Assembly: GCF_030412915.1 (NCBI RefSeq) | Contig: NZ_JAUHJR010000003.1 | Span: 62,001 to 126,000 of the forward strand | Length of the DNA stretch: 64,000 nt | Origin: Nocardioides abyssi | Lineage (GTDB): Bacteria > Actinomycetota > Actinomycetes > Propionibacteriales > Nocardioidaceae | Direction of reading: 5' to 3' | In this document: piece after piece, positions 51,766-61,885 of the stretch | Position numbering within the stretch: position 1 is the stretch's first letter | Layout of the letters: each line of letters opens with the position of its first letter | Notes under the pieces: generated by a model | The model's input: the letters and a program-made list of their open reading frames with translations, nothing else | Told to the model about the DNA's origin: nothing | Databases searched by the model: none | Position numbers and translations under genes: made by a program

Positions 51766-52995
51766 GTGACGAGCCATGAGTGGGGCCGAGTCGACGACGA
51801 CGGCACCGTCTACGTCCGGACCGCGGACGGGGAACGCCCCGTCGGTCAGTACCCCGAGGGCACGCCGGAGGAGGCGTTGGCCTTCTTCACCGAGCGGTAC
51901 GCCGCGTTGTCCTTCGAGGTCGAGCTGCTCGAGCAACGGGTGCGCTCCGCCGTGCTGTCCCCCGAGGAGGCGGCCGAGTCGGTGAAGACCGTGCGGGCCC
52001 AGGTGACCGACGCCAACGCCGTCGGCGACCTCGCGGCCCTCGGCGCCCGCCTCGACGCGCTCGGCCCGGTCATCGCCACCCAGCGCGAGGCCCGCAAGGC
52101 CGAGAAGGCCGCCCGGTCGGCCGAGGCCAAGGCCGCCAAGGAGAAGCTCGTCGGCGAGGCCGAGAAGCTCGCCCAGGGCTCGGACTGGCGCCACGGCGCC
52201 AACCGGCTCCGCGAGCTGCTCGACGAGTGGAAGGCGCTCCCCCGCATCGACCGGGCCTCCGACGACGCCCTGTGGCGGCGGTTCTCGTCGGCCCGCACGG
52301 CGTACACCCGGCGCCGCAAGGCGCACTTCGCGGAGCAGAACGAGAAGCGTGACGCGGCCCGCGCGGTCAAGGAGCGCCTCGTCGTCGAGGCCGAGAAGCT
52401 CGCCGACTCCACCGAGTGGGGCCCGACCGCCGGGCGCTACCGCGACCTGATGCGCGACTGGAAGGCCGCCGGCCCGGCCCCCAAGGAGGTCGACGACGCG
52501 CTCTGGAAGCGGTTCCGGGGCGCGCAGGACACGTTCTTCGGCAACCGCGACGCCGCTGCCGCCGAGCAGGACCAGGAGTTCGCCGCGAACGCCGATGTCA
52601 AGGAGCAGCTGCTCGTCGAGGCCGAGGCGCTCGTGCCGGTCACCGACGTGGAGAACGCCAAGCGCGCCTTCCGCGACATCGCCGACCGCTGGGACGCCGC
52701 CGGCAAGGTCCCGCGCGACCGGATGAAGGAGCTCGAGGGCCGCATCCGCAAGGTCGAGCAGGCGATCCGCGCCGTCGAGGACGAGCAGTGGAAGCGCTCG
52801 GACCCCGAGAAGTCCGCCCGCGCCGGCGACATGGTCCTCAAGCTCGAGGCCGCGATCGCCCAGGTGCAGGCCGAGCTCGATCAGGCCCGCGCCGCCGGCA
52901 ACGACAAGTTGGTCCGCGAGCTGGAGGAGAACCTCGCCTCCCGCCAGCAGTTCCTCGACATGGCCCGGAAGGCGTCCGCGGACTTCTCCGGCTGA
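51766..52995 (+). CDS. DUF349 domain protein
   Basis: 409 residues, plus strand. Three DUF349 helical repeats are visible at roughly residues 122-190, 195-265 and 270-345, each with a W-x3-(F/A) core: WRHGANRLRELLDEWKALPR, WGPTAGRYRDLMRDWKAAG and NAKRAFRDIADRWDAAGKVP. The second half of each includes LWKRFRGAQDTFFG. The protein is rich in Ala, Glu and Lys and should be a long coiled coil. In actinobacteria it is often next to relA; function unknown, with proposed links to nucleic-acid or stress responses. GTG 51766 was chosen with GAGGGA upstream. Confidence 0.9.
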   Translation: MTSHEWGRVDDDGTVYVRTADGERPVGQYPEGTPEEALAFFTERYAALSFEVELLEQRVRSAVLSPEEAAESVKTVRAQVTDANAVGDLAALGARLDALGPVIATQREARKAEKAARSAEAKAAKEKLVGEAEKLAQGSDWRHGANRLRELLDEWKALPRIDRASDDALWRRFSSARTAYTRRRKAHFAEQNEKRDAARAVKERLVVEAEKLADSTEWGPTAGRYRDLMRDWKAAGPAPKEVDDALWKRFRGAQDTFFGNRDAAAAEQDQEFAANADVKEQLLVEAEALVPVTDVENAKRAFRDIADRWDAAGKVPRDRMKELEGRIRKVEQAIRAVEDEQWKRSDPEKSARAGDMVLKLEAAIAQVQAELDQARAAGNDKLVRELEENLASRQQFLDMARKASADFSG

Positions 52996-53025
52996 CCCGT
53001 TCGACCTCATCCCTGCGGGGGCCTC

Positions 53026-53174
53026 CCGCTGGTTGAGCCGGGAGGGTCGCCAGGCCCGAGCGTGTCGGGACCCGGTGACGTGCCTGCGGCGGTGACCCCT
53101 CGGTCGCCGCCCTGCGCATCTGCCGGGGGTTTCGACACGCTTGGCGCTGCACGCCTTCGCGGCTCAACCAGCGG
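53026..53174. repeat. Full-length palindromic element between convergent genes (likely bidirectional terminator)
   Basis: CCGCTGGTTGAGCC (53026-53039) is the exact complement of GGCTCAACCAGCGG (53161-53174). Inside, AGCGTGTCGGGACCC pairs with GGGTTTCGACACGCT with two wobble or mismatch positions, and side hairpins such as GGCG/CGCC lie between the outer and inner stems. The architecture matches the 121-bp tandem units. It fills the gap between DUF349 (+) and relA (-). Confidence 0.85.
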
Positions 53175-53206
53175 AGGCTCGCTGCTCGACCTGCGGGTGG
53201 GTGGGG

Positions 53207-55558
53207 TCAGGAGGTGACGCGGTAGGCGTCGAAGACGCCGGGGACGCCGCGCACGGCCTTGAGCACCTGGTCGAGGTGCTTGGCCTCGGCCATCTCGAAG
53301 GTGAAGCGGCTCTTGGCGACGCGGTCACGGGTGGTGGAGAGGTTGGCGCTGAGGATGTTCACGTGGGCGTCGGAGAGCGCCATCGTGATGTCGGAGAGCA
53401 GCCGGGCCCGGTCCAGCGCCTCGACCTGGATGTTGACCAGGAACGAGGAGGACCCGGTCGGCGCCCACTCGACCTCGAGCAGCTTCTCCGGCTGGGACTT
53501 CAGCGAGGTGGCGTTGGTGCAGTCCTGGCGGTGCACCGAGACGCCCCCGCCCTTGGTGACGAAGCCGAGGATGTCGTCGGGCGGCACCGGGGTGCAGCAC
53601 TTGGCGAGCTTGACCCACACGTCGGGCGCACCTTTGACGATGACGCCCGCGTCGCCGCCGCTCGGCGCGACCTTCGAGCGGCCGCGCCGGCCGGTGATCG
53701 TGACGGCCTCGGCGAGGTCCTCCTGGGCGGCCTCGCTGCCGCCGTGCTCCTCGATGACGCGCCTGACGACGGCCTGAGCCGACAGGTTGCCCTCGCCGAC
53801 GGCGGCGTACAGCGCGGAGACGTCGGTGATCGTGAAGTGCCGGGCCGCCAGCGTGAGCGACTCGTGCGACATGAGCCGCTTGAGGGGCAGGCCCTCCTTG
53901 CGCATGAGCTTGGCGATCTGCTCCTTGCCCTGCTCGATCGCCTCCTCGCGGCGCTCCTTGGAGAACCACTGGCGGATCTTGGAGCGGGCCCGCGGGGACC
54001 GGACGAAGGTGAGCCAGTCACGTGAGGGGCCGGCGTTCTCGGACTTGGAGGTGAAGACCTCGACCACGTCGCCGTTCTCGAGGGTCGACTCCAGCGGCAC
54101 CAGGCGCCCGTTGACCCGCGCGCCGATCGTGTGGTGGCCGACCTCGGTGTGGACGGCGTACGCGAAGTCCACCGGGGTCGAGCCGGCCGGCAGGGCGATG
54201 ACGTCGCCGCGCGGGGTGAAGACGTAGGTCTCGGCGCGGTTGATCTCGAAGCGCAGGGACTCCAGGAACTCCCCCGGGTCCTCGACCTCGCTCTGCCAGT
54301 CCAGCAGCTGCCGGACCCAGGTCATGTCGTCGCCGTCGGCGAGCCGGTCGGTGTCGAGGCCGGCCCGGCCGTCCTCCTTGTACTTCCAGTGCGCCGCGAC
54401 GCCGTACTCCGCGCGGCGGTGCATCGAGAAGGTGCGGATCTGCACCTCGACCGGCTTGCCCGCGGGACCGATGACGGTGGTGTGGAGCGACTGGTACATG
54501 TTGAACTTCGGCATCGCGACGTAGTCCTTGAACCGGCCGAGGACCGGGTTCCAGCGCGAGTGCAGCACGCCGAGGACGGAGTAGCAGTCGCGGTCCTCGT
54601 CGACGAGGATCCGGATGCCGACCAGGTCGTAGATGTCGGTGAACTCGCGGCCGCCGACGATCATCTTCTGGTAGATCGAGTAGTAGTGCTTGGGTCGGCC
54701 GGTGACGGTCGCCTTGACCTTCGCCTCGCGCAGGTCGTTCTCGACCTGGCTGATGACCTCGGCGAGGAACTGGTCGCGCGAGGGTGCGCGCTCGGCCACC
54801 ATCCGCACGATCTCGTCGTAGATCTTGGGGTGCAGGGTCGCGAACGCGAGGTCCTCCAGCTCCCACTTGAGGGTGTTCATGCCGAGCCGGTGGGCCAGCG
54901 GCGCGTAGATGTCGAGCGTCTCGCGGGCCTTGCGCTCCTGGGTCTCCTGCTTGACGTAGCGCAGGGTCCGCATGTTGTGCAGCCGGTCGGCGAGCTTGAT
55001 GACGAGCACGCGGATGTCGCGCGACATCGCGACGATCATCTTGCGGATCGTCTCGGCCTCGGCGGTGTCGCCGTAGACGACCTTGTCGAGCTTGGTGACG
55101 CCGTCGACGAGCTGGGCGACCTCGTCGCCGAAGTCCTTGCGCAGCTGGTCGAGGGTGTACGGCGTGTCCTCGACCGTGTCGTGGAGCAGCGAGGCGACCA
55201 GGGTCGGCTCGGTCATGCCGATGCCGGCGAGGATGGTGGTGACCGCGAGCGGGTGGGTGATGTAGGGGTCGCCGCTCTTGCGCATCTGCGTGCCGTGCAT
55301 CTTCTCGGCCACGTCGTAGGCGCGCTCGAGCAGGGCCAGGTCGGCCTTGGGGTGGTTGGCGCGCACCGAGCGGAAGAGCGGCTCGAGGACCGGGTTGGTC
55401 GGCTGGCTGCGCGTGCCCATCCGCGCGAGGCGGGCGCGCATCCCCCGCGTGCTCGAGGGCGGCGACGTGGTCGACCCGGCCGGTGTCGGGCGAGCGGGCC
55501 GTGGCCGGGCGGGCGGACGACCGCCGCCGGTCCGGGCGGGCGTGCGGTCCTCGGTCAC
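53207..55558 (-). CDS. relA: Bifunctional (p)ppGpp synthetase/hydrolase
   Basis: Stringent-response enzyme making and degrading (p)ppGpp. 783 residues. The HD hydrolase domain has [14 protein letters not shown] and [14 protein letters not shown] near residue 127 and [12 protein letters not shown] near 195. The synthetase domain has the [13 protein letters not shown] and [19 protein letters not shown] loops near 345-375; RFKD supports a bifunctional Rel. TGS follows at [19 protein letters not shown], a CC-containing helical/zinc region at [14 protein letters not shown], and a C-terminal ACT domain. The long Pro/Ala N-terminus before MGTRSQ is variable. It lies 29 nt after apt. Confidence 0.97.
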   Translation of the reverse strand: MTEDRTPARTGGGRPPARPRPARPTPAGSTTSPPSSTRGMRARLARMGTRSQPTNPVLEPLFRSVRANHPKADLALLERAYDVAEKMHGTQMRKSGDPYITHPLAVTTILAGIGMTEPTLVASLLHDTVEDTPYTLDQLRKDFGDEVAQLVDGVTKLDKVVYGDTAEAETIRKMIVAMSRDIRVLVIKLADRLHNMRTLRYVKQETQERKARETLDIYAPLAHRLGMNTLKWELEDLAFATLHPKIYDEIVRMVAERAPSRDQFLAEVISQVENDLREAKVKATVTGRPKHYYSIYQKMIVGGREFTDIYDLVGIRILVDEDRDCYSVLGVLHSRWNPVLGRFKDYVAMPKFNMYQSLHTTVIGPAGKPVEVQIRTFSMHRRAEYGVAAHWKYKEDGRAGLDTDRLADGDDMTWVRQLLDWQSEVEDPGEFLESLRFEINRAETYVFTPRGDVIALPAGSTPVDFAYAVHTEVGHHTIGARVNGRLVPLESTLENGDVVEVFTSKSENAGPSRDWLTFVRSPRARSKIRQWFSKERREEAIEQGKEQIAKLMRKEGLPLKRLMSHESLTLAARHFTITDVSALYAAVGEGNLSAQAVVRRVIEEHGGSEAAQEDLAEAVTITGRRGRSKVAPSGGDAGVIVKGAPDVWVKLAKCCTPVPPDDILGFVTKGGGVSVHRQDCTNATSLKSQPEKLLEVEWAPTGSSSFLVNIQVEALDRARLLSDITMALSDAHVNILSANLSTTRDRVAKSRFTFEMAEAKHLDQVLKAVRGVPGVFDAYRVTS

Positions 55559-55587
55559 ACGACCCAGTCTAGGCCGTCAGGAGGACC

Positions 55588-56154
55588 TCAGATGACGGCG
55601 ATGCTGTGGATCGGCAGATCGCCGACCGCGTCGCGCCCGGCGAGGAAGCCGAGCTCGAGGAGCACGGCGACGCCGACCGGCGTCGCGCCGCAGGCCTCGA
55701 CCAGCTCGCGGGCCGCCCGGACCGTGCCGCCGGTGGCGAGCACGTCGTCGACCAGCAGCACCCGCTCCCCCGGTGCCACGGCGTCGTGGTGCAGCTCGAG
55801 CGTCGCCTCGCCGTACTCCAGGGCGTAGGAGACCGCGTGCGCACCGCGCGGCAGCTTGCCGGCCTTGCGCACCGGCACGAAGCCGGCGCCCAGGGCCAGC
55901 GCGACCGGCGCCGCGAGGATGAAGCCGCGGGCCTCCATGCCGACCACCTTGTCGACGACGGTCGCACCGTCGGCGTCGCGGCCGGCGTCGGCGATCGCCT
56001 CGACCACCGCGGACAGACCGGCGTGGTCGGCCAGGAGCGGCGTGATGTCCTTGAAGACGACCCCGGGCTCGGGGAAGTCGGGGACGTCGACCACCAGGCG
56101 CTCGAGCGCCTCGCGGGCCGCGTCGAGGCGCGGCCCGCGCTGCGTGGAGGTCAC
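55588..56154 (-). CDS. apt: Adenine phosphoribosyltransferase
   Basis: Salvages adenine to AMP with PRPP. 188 residues from GTG 56154. VPDFPEPGVVFKDITPLLAD is a strong APT signature, VVGMEARGFILAAPVALALG follows, and the PRPP loop is LLVDDVLATGGTVRAA near residue 130. Between secF (4-nt gap) and relA, as in many actinobacteria where secDF-apt-relA is conserved. Confidence 0.96.
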   Translation of the reverse strand: MTSTQRGPRLDAAREALERLVVDVPDFPEPGVVFKDITPLLADHAGLSAVVEAIADAGRDADGATVVDKVVGMEARGFILAAPVALALGAGFVPVRKAGKLPRGAHAVSYALEYGEATLELHHDAVAPGERVLLVDDVLATGGTVRAARELVEACGATPVGVAVLLELGFLAGRDAVGDLPIHSIAVI

Positions 56155-56158
56155 CCGG

Positions 56159-57415
56159 CTACTTCTTGCCGCGCTTGGAGCGCGTGACCCGCGAGGGCTG
56201 CTGCCGGCCGGCGGCACCGCTCGGACGGACCTCGCCCTTGGTCTGCGGCACGACCCGACCGCGGCCGCTGGCCTCGGGCCGGCGCTCGGGGGTCGGCGCC
56301 GCGGGCTGCTGCACCTCGGGCGTCGCGTCGTCGACCAGCTCCGGGTCGGCCTCGGGGTCCCAGACCTCGTCGGTCGCCGGGGTGTCGGAGGTGACGGCCG
56401 GGACCATGGCGTACCGGTCGGCCTGGGCGCGCGCCTTGGCCTTGGCGTGCCGCTCCTGCAGCTTGACCTCGGTCTCGGTGCCCTTGAGGTGCACCAGGAC
56501 GCGCGGGGCGATGACAACCGAGGAGTAGACACCCGCCGCCATGCCGACGAACTGCGAGAGCGCCAGGTCCTGCAGCGAGCTCGCGCCGAGCTGGATCGCG
56601 CTGACCCACAGGATCGCGCCGATCGGGATCAGCGCGACGATGCCGGTGTTGATCGACCGGACCAGGGTCTGGTTGACCGCGAGGTTCGCCGCGTCGGAGT
56701 AGGACTGGCCCGGCTGGAGGTACTCGTTGGTGTTCTCGCGGACCTTGTCGAAGACGACGACGGTGTCGTAGAGCGAGAAGCCTAGGATCGCCAGGAGGCC
56801 GGTCACCGCGGACGGCGTCACCGGGAACCCGGACAGCGCGTAGATGCCGACGGTGATCGCGATGTCGTGGGCCAGCGCCACCATCGCGGCGATCGACATC
56901 TTCCACTCGCGGAAGTAGATCCAGATGAAGACCATCGTCAGCGCGAGGAAGACCGCGACGCCGATGGCGGCACGCTCGGCGACGCGCTGGCCCCAGCTCG
57001 CGCCGATCTCGTCCTGGGAGATGTCGTTGAGAGGATCGTCGACCGCGATCGTGTCGGTGATGGCCGCGACGACCTGGTCGTTCTCCTCCGCGGTCAGGTC
57101 CTCGACCTGGATGAGCAGGGACTCGCCGGCGGTCGTGACGACCGGCGACTCCGCACCCTCGACGCCGGCGTCGGCGACCGCCGCGCGCAGGGCGTCGGCG
57201 TTGTCCTGGGTGGCCTCGGAGGCGCCCACGGCGACGCGGTACTGCGTTCCGCCGGTGAACTCGATGCCGAAGTTGAGGCCCTTGATCAGCACGACACCGA
57301 TCGCGAGGCCCACGAGGACCAGCGAGATGGCGTACCAGAGCGGCTTGCGACCGACGAAGTCGATCGACCGGCGGCCGTTGTAGAGCTCGTTGCCGAGCCG
57401 GGAGAACTTGCCCAT
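56159..57415 (-). CDS. secF: Protein translocase subunit SecF
   Basis: Proton-driven accessory subunit helping late steps of Sec export. 418 residues. NGRRSIDFVGRKPLWYAISLVLVG leads into the first helix; KGLNFGIEFTGGTQYRV is the SecF signature, and four to five further helices end with GVYSSVVIAPRVLVHLKG. A 100-residue Glu/Pro/Arg-rich cytosolic tail (ending SKRGKK) is longer than in E. coli and typical of actinobacteria. ATG 57415 shares one base with the secD stop. Confidence 0.96.
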   Translation of the reverse strand: MGKFSRLGNELYNGRRSIDFVGRKPLWYAISLVLVGLAIGVVLIKGLNFGIEFTGGTQYRVAVGASEATQDNADALRAAVADAGVEGAESPVVTTAGESLLIQVEDLTAEENDQVVAAITDTIAVDDPLNDISQDEIGASWGQRVAERAAIGVAVFLALTMVFIWIYFREWKMSIAAMVALAHDIAITVGIYALSGFPVTPSAVTGLLAILGFSLYDTVVVFDKVRENTNEYLQPGQSYSDAANLAVNQTLVRSINTGIVALIPIGAILWVSAIQLGASSLQDLALSQFVGMAAGVYSSVVIAPRVLVHLKGTETEVKLQERHAKAKARAQADRYAMVPAVTSDTPATDEVWDPEADPELVDDATPEVQQPAAPTPERRPEASGRGRVVPQTKGEVRPSGAAGRQQPSRVTRSKRGKK

Positions 57416-59262
57416 CAGGCGTTACCTCCAGCGGGGACCCGGTCCATGCCGAGCGTCTCGGGGCTGAGGCCGGAGAGGCGGCCGCCGCCGTTGAAGAACT
57501 TGTACCGCGCGAGGTAGGACACCGCGGGCTTGGTGAACCAGAACAGCACCGCGAGGTCGATGAGCGTGGACAGGCCGAGCGCGAAGCCGAAGCCCTTCAC
57601 CGCGCCGGTCGCGAAGATGTAGAGCACCGCGGCCGAGAGCAGCGAGACGGTGTTGGCCGCCAGGCGGGTCACCTTCGCGCGCCGCCAGCCGGTCTCGACC
57701 GCGACCCGCATCGACTTGCCCTCGCGCATCTCGTCACGGATGCGCTCGAAGAACAGGATGAAGGAGTCGGCGGTGACACCCACCGCGATGATCAGACCGG
57801 CGATGCCGGGCAGGGTCAGCGTGAAGCCGGCCGTCTCGCTGAGCAGCAGCACCATCGCGTAGGTGATGAGCGCTGCGACCCCGAGCGAGCCGAGGACGAC
57901 GATGCCCAGGCCGCGGTAGTAGACGAGGCAGTAGAGCATCACCAGGCCGAGGCCGAAGCCGCCGGCCCACAGGCCCGCGGAGAGCTGGTCGCCGGCGAGC
58001 GAGGGGCCGATCGTCTCCGACGACACGTCGTCCTCGAAGGCGATCGGGAGCGCGCCGAACTTCAGGCTGGTCGCCAGGCTCTGCGCGGACGCCTCGGTGA
58101 AGTCACCGGAGATCTGGGCCTGGCCGTTGGTGATCAGGCCCTCCATGGTCGGCGCGGAGAGCACCTGGCCGTCGAGGACGACGGCGAACTGCTTGCCGTT
58201 GTCCAGCAGCTTGCGGGAGATGTTGGCGAAGGTCTCGGTGCCGGAGCCGTTGAACTCCAGCGCGACGACCCACTGCACCGTGCCCTGCGGGATCTGGGCG
58301 GAGGCGTCGGTCAGCTGGGTGCCCTCGATCGCCGACGGCGAGAGGAGGTACTTCACGACCTGGCCGCGCTCGCCGGTGTCGCAGCTGACCAGCGGCTTGG
58401 CCGGGTCGTCCACGACGTTGGGCGAGGAACCGTCGGGCGGGCAGGTGAACTCGTTGAAGGCCCTGATCGCGGCCTCGTTCGGGGCGTCGGCCCAGGCGAG
58501 CGGGTCGTCGGCCAGCTTGCCGCCCTCGGGGGCCGGCGTCGGCGCGTTCGACTGCTCGTCGCTGGGCTCGTCGCTCGCACCGTCGCCGGCGCCGTCGCCG
58601 GCGCCGTCGCTGGCGTCGTCGCTGGGCTGGGCGTCGGGAGACTCGCTCTCCTCGGCGGTGGCGAGGTTCTTGGCTGCGAAGCCGACCGGCGGGCGGTTGT
58701 TGGTGCCCTGCTGGTCCCCGTCGCCCTGGTCGCCGCCCTGACCGCCGTTGCCCTGGCCGCCGTTGCCCTGGTCGCCGCCCTGGCCACCGTCACCGGCACC
58801 GCCGGTGCCGGGGTCGACCTCGACCGAGCCGCCGGGCAGGCCGCCCGTGGCGTTCGGGTCGATCGTCGGGCCGCCGCCGCCCGCGGCGCACGGGCCTGGG
58901 TCGAAGTCGGAGCAGGCCACCAGGCGGAAGCGCAGCTGCGCCTGGCGCTTGACGGTCTCGAGGAGGTCGCGCCGCGAGCTGCCGGGGACCTCGACGACGA
59001 TGATGTTGGAGCCCTCGGTGACCACGTCGGCCTCGGCGACACCGGAGCCGTTGACGCGGTCGTCGATGATCTGGCGAGCCTGCTCGAGGCTGTCGTCGGC
59101 CGGGTCGTCGTCGGTGGCGATCAGCGTGATGCGCGTGCCGCCCTGGAGGTCCAGGCCGAGCTCGGGCTTCCAGCTGCCGGCCATGGCCACCAGCCCGTAG
59201 ATCAGCACCATGCCGAGGAAGAAGACCCCCAGGGTCCGCCCGGGACGGGGCTTGCGTGCCAT
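57415..59262 (-). CDS. secD: Protein translocase subunit SecD with long low-complexity insertion
   Basis: Partner of SecF in the SecDF complex. 615 residues. The N-terminal helix GVFFLGMVLIYGLVAMA is followed by ELGLDLQGGTRITLIA. Residues about 125-250 are a Gly/Gln/Asp/Ser-rich insertion (GGQGGDQGNGGQGNGGQGG, then acidic DGAGDGAGDGASD) in the large periplasmic P1 domain. The conserved base resumes at AFNEFTCPPDG, and the transmembrane core has the family motif GVTADSFILFFERIRDEMREG near residue 500. The insertion is probably extracytoplasmic. Confidence 0.95.
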   Translation of the reverse strand: MARKPRPGRTLGVFFLGMVLIYGLVAMAGSWKPELGLDLQGGTRITLIATDDDPADDSLEQARQIIDDRVNGSGVAEADVVTEGSNIIVVEVPGSSRRDLLETVKRQAQLRFRLVACSDFDPGPCAAGGGGPTIDPNATGGLPGGSVEVDPGTGGAGDGGQGGDQGNGGQGNGGQGGDQGDGDQQGTNNRPPVGFAAKNLATAEESESPDAQPSDDASDGAGDGAGDGASDEPSDEQSNAPTPAPEGGKLADDPLAWADAPNEAAIRAFNEFTCPPDGSSPNVVDDPAKPLVSCDTGERGQVVKYLLSPSAIEGTQLTDASAQIPQGTVQWVVALEFNGSGTETFANISRKLLDNGKQFAVVLDGQVLSAPTMEGLITNGQAQISGDFTEASAQSLATSLKFGALPIAFEDDVSSETIGPSLAGDQLSAGLWAGGFGLGLVMLYCLVYYRGLGIVVLGSLGVAALITYAMVLLLSETAGFTLTLPGIAGLIIAVGVTADSFILFFERIRDEMREGKSMRVAVETGWRRAKVTRLAANTVSLLSAAVLYIFATGAVKGFGFALGLSTLIDLAVLFWFTKPAVSYLARYKFFNGGGRLSGLSPETLGMDRVPAGGNA

Positions 59263-59263
59263 G

Positions 59264-59554
59264 TCAGATCTCCTCCGGCTCGCCGAGCTCGGCGGGCCTT
59301 GGCTGTGCGACGGTGCCGATCGCGCCACGAGCGACGGTCACGACGACGCCCTCGGCGATCTCGACACGCGCGGTGTCGTCGGTGAGCTCGCGGATCGTGC
59401 CGAGGAAGCCCGAGGTCAGGACGACCTCGTCACCCACCCCCAACGACGACTGCATGCGGGTGAGTTCCTTCTGGCGCCGGGAAGCCGGCCTGATGATCAG
59501 GAGCCAGAAGAGGAGGGCGATGCCGACCAGCGGCAACAGGGAGGCGAGCTCCAC
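59264..59554 (-). CDS. yajC: Preprotein translocase subunit YajC
   Basis: Small SecDF-associated membrane protein. 96 residues from GTG 59554. One hydrophobic helix (LLPLVGIALLFWLLIIRPA, residues about 5-23) followed by SRRQKELTRMQSSLGVGDEV and the beta-rich VVLTSGFLGTIREL. A longer reading upstream would add an Arg/Pro-rich stretch without family support. The stop is one base from the secD ATG. Confidence 0.93.
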   Translation of the reverse strand: MELASLLPLVGIALLFWLLIIRPASRRQKELTRMQSSLGVGDEVVLTSGFLGTIRELTDDTARVEIAEGVVVTVARGAIGTVAQPRPAELGEPEEI

Positions 59555-59622
59555 GGACGAACCTCTCGAGCGATGACGGGGAGGCCGCGCACCCGAGCGA
59601 CTCCCGGGGCGACCGACGGGCA

Positions 59623-59628
59623 AGCATA
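59623..59628 (-). promoter_or_regulatory. Possible -10 for yajC-secDF-apt-relA
   Basis: Minus-strand TATGCT, preceded by GTAGG, lies about 70 nt upstream of yajC in the 118-nt gap after ruvB. An AT-containing hexamer stands out in this GC-rich gap. No clear -35. Confidence 0.4.
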
Positions 59629-59672
59629 CCTACGGGCTCGGCCGCCCGGACGAATCCCAGGGACCCGGCACG

Positions 59673-60740
59673 TCACTCCTCGAACAGGGTCGGCTCCACG
59701 GCAGGCGGGGCGCTCAGCCCGAGGTGCTCCCAGGCGGCCGGCGTCGCGACGCGGCCACGCGGCGTACGCGCCAGGAAGCCGTTGCGGACCAGGAACGGCT
59801 CGGCGACCTCCTCGACCGTCTCGCGCTCCTCCCCCACGGCGACCGCGAGGGTGGAGACCCCCACCGGTCCACCGGCGAAGCGGCGGCACAGGGCGTCGAG
59901 CACGGCTCTGTCGAGCCGGTCGAGCCCCAGCTGGTCGACCTCGTAGAGCTCGAGCGCGGCCTCGGCGACCGTGCGGGTGACGACGCCGTCGGCGCGGACC
60001 TGGGCGTAGTCACGGACCCGGCGCAGCAGCCGGTTGGCGATGCGCGGGGTGCCCCGCGAGCGGGAGGCGATCTCGGCGCTGCCGTCGTCGGTCAGCTCCA
60101 CGCCCAGCAGCCCTGCCGAGCGGTGGACGATGAGGTCCAGCTCGTGGGGCTCGTAGAACTCGAGGTGGGCGGTGAACCCGAACCGGTCGCGCAGCGGCCC
60201 GGGCAGCAGGCCAGCCCGCGTCGTGGCGCCGACCAGGGTGAACGGCGGCAGGTCGAGCGGGATCGCGGTCGCGCCCGGCCCCTTGCCGATGACGACGTCG
60301 ACCCGGAAGTCCTCCATCGCCATGTAGAGCATCTCCTCGGCCGGCCGGGACATGCGGTGGATCTCGTCGACGAAGAGGACCTCGCCCTCGTTCATCCCCG
60401 AGAGGATCGCGGCCAGGTCGCCGGCGTGGGTGATGGCGGGGCCGCTCGTCAGGCGCAGCGGCACCGACATCTCGGCCGCGATGATCATCGCCAGCGTCGT
60501 CTTGCCCAGCCCCGGGGGCCCGCTGAGCAGCACGTGGTCCGGCGCCCGGCCGCGCCGGCGGGCGGCCTCGAGCACCAGCCCCAGCTGGTCGCGGACGCGG
60601 GACTGGCCGACCACCTCGTCCAGGGTGCGGGGCCGCAGCGCCGCCTCGACGGCCCGCTCGTCGCCGTCGGCCTCGGCCGCGGTGATCGACCGCAGGTGGG
60701 TCTCCTCGGCGGCGGCGAGCTCGTCCTCGTGGAAGGGCAC
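59673..60740 (-). CDS. ruvB: Holliday junction branch-migration ATPase RuvB
   Basis: Hexameric motor driving Holliday-junction migration with RuvA. 355 residues. [21 protein letters not shown], Walker [19 protein letters not shown] near residue 72, Walker [16 protein letters not shown] near 120, the [18 protein letters not shown] sensor and arginine-finger region, and the winged-helix end PRTPRG-like [15 protein letters not shown] 60740 is 5 nt after ruvA. Confidence 0.97.
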   Translation of the reverse strand: MPFHEDELAAAEETHLRSITAAEADGDERAVEAALRPRTLDEVVGQSRVRDQLGLVLEAARRRGRAPDHVLLSGPPGLGKTTLAMIIAAEMSVPLRLTSGPAITHAGDLAAILSGMNEGEVLFVDEIHRMSRPAEEMLYMAMEDFRVDVVIGKGPGATAIPLDLPPFTLVGATTRAGLLPGPLRDRFGFTAHLEFYEPHELDLIVHRSAGLLGVELTDDGSAEIASRSRGTPRIANRLLRRVRDYAQVRADGVVTRTVAEAALELYEVDQLGLDRLDRAVLDALCRRFAGGPVGVSTLAVAVGEERETVEEVAEPFLVRNGFLARTPRGRVATPAAWEHLGLSAPPAVEPTLFEE

Positions 60741-60745
60741 CGGGC

Positions 60746-61342
60746 TCAGGCCTTGCTGAGGGTGCGGAGGGCCGCGCGGAGCAGCATCGCGACGTCGGGC
60801 AGCTCGCCGGCCTCGGGAGCAACGACCTCGACGGCCTTCTCGGCCTCCTTGGCCGACCAGCCGAGCCCGACGAGGCCCTGGTGCACCTGCTCGCGCCACG
60901 GCTCGGCACCGGCCGCGGCGGGCGCGGTGGTCGTGCCGGTCGGCGGGCCGATGCGGTCCTTGAGCTCGAGGATGATGCGCTGCGCGCCCTTCTGCCCGAT
61001 GCCGGGCACCCGGGTCAGGGTCTTGACGTCGTCGCTGGTGATCGCGCGGCGCACGTCGTCGGGGCTGAGCACCGCGACCATCGCCTGGGCGACCTTCGGG
61101 CCGACGCCCGAGGCGGTCTGCACGAGCTCGAAGATGCTCTTCTCGTCCTCGTCGGCGAAGCCGTAGAGGGTCATCGAGTCCTCGCGCACGATCATGCTGG
61201 TCGCGAGCGTCGCGCTCTGGCCGGTGCGCAGCCCGGCGATCGTGCCGGGGGTGCACATCAGCTCGAGGCCGACCCCGCCGACCTCGAGCACCGCGCTGGT
61301 GAGGGAGACCCCGGCGACCTGGCCGCGGACGAAGGCGATCAA
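60746..61342 (-). CDS. ruvA: Holliday junction DNA helicase RuvA
   Basis: Tetrameric junction-binding protein. 198 residues. [20 protein letters not shown] starts the OB domain; two helix-hairpin-helix motifs are visible ([20 protein letters not shown] and [20 protein letters not shown]), followed by the flexible linker and the RuvB-binding C-terminal domain. The start is TTG 61342 overlapping the ruvC stop (TTGA). Confidence 0.96.
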   Translation of the reverse strand: MIAFVRGQVAGVSLTSAVLEVGGVGLELMCTPGTIAGLRTGQSATLATSMIVREDSMTLYGFADEDEKSIFELVQTASGVGPKVAQAMVAVLSPDDVRRAITSDDVKTLTRVPGIGQKGAQRIILELKDRIGPPTGTTTAPAAAGAEPWREQVHQGLVGLGWSAKEAEKAVEVVAPEAGELPDVAMLLRAALRTLSKA

Positions 61343-61872
61343 CGTCTGCTCCTTGCTCGTGCGGTGGCGGCCGCGAGGGCCTGGTCGATGCGCGCCTGCG
61401 CTCCCCCGCGCCAGATGTGGGTGATCGCGAGCGCCAGCGCGTCGGCGGCGTCCGCCGGCTTGGGCATCGCGTCCAGCCGCAGGATGCGCGTCACCATCGC
61501 GCCCACCTGCGCCTTGTCGGCCCGGCCGTTGCCGGACACCGCGGCCTTGACCTCGCTGGGGGTGTGCAGCGCGACCGGCAGCCCGCGACGGGCGGCGCAG
61601 ACCATGGCGATGCCGCTGGCCTGGGCGGTGCCCATGACCGTGCTGACGTCGGAGCGGGCGAAGACCCGCTCGATCGCGACCGCGTCCGGCCGGTGCTCGT
61701 CGAGCCAGGCGTCGACGCCCTTCTCGATGGTCACCAGCCGCTCGGCCACGGGCCGGTCCGCGCTGGTGCGCAGGACGTTGACGTCGACGAGCGTGAGCGG
61801 ACGGCCGACCGACCCGTCGACCACGCCCATCCCGCAGCGGGTCAGGCCGGGATCGATCCCGAGCACGCGCAT
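61339..61872 (-). CDS. ruvC: Crossover junction endodeoxyribonuclease RuvC
   Basis: Resolves Holliday junctions. 177 residues. [19 protein letters not shown] has the first catalytic Asp; [18 protein letters not shown] holds the Glu; [12 protein letters not shown] carries the last acidic residues. First gene of ruvC-ruvA-ruvB, preceded by a LexA-type operator, so it should be SOS-inducible. Confidence 0.97.
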   Translation of the reverse strand: MRVLGIDPGLTRCGMGVVDGSVGRPLTLVDVNVLRTSADRPVAERLVTIEKGVDAWLDEHRPDAVAIERVFARSDVSTVMGTAQASGIAMVCAARRGLPVALHTPSEVKAAVSGNGRADKAQVGAMVTRILRLDAMPKPADAADALALAITHIWRGGAQARIDQALAAATARARSRR

Positions 61873-61885
61873 GGCCAGCCTTCCG

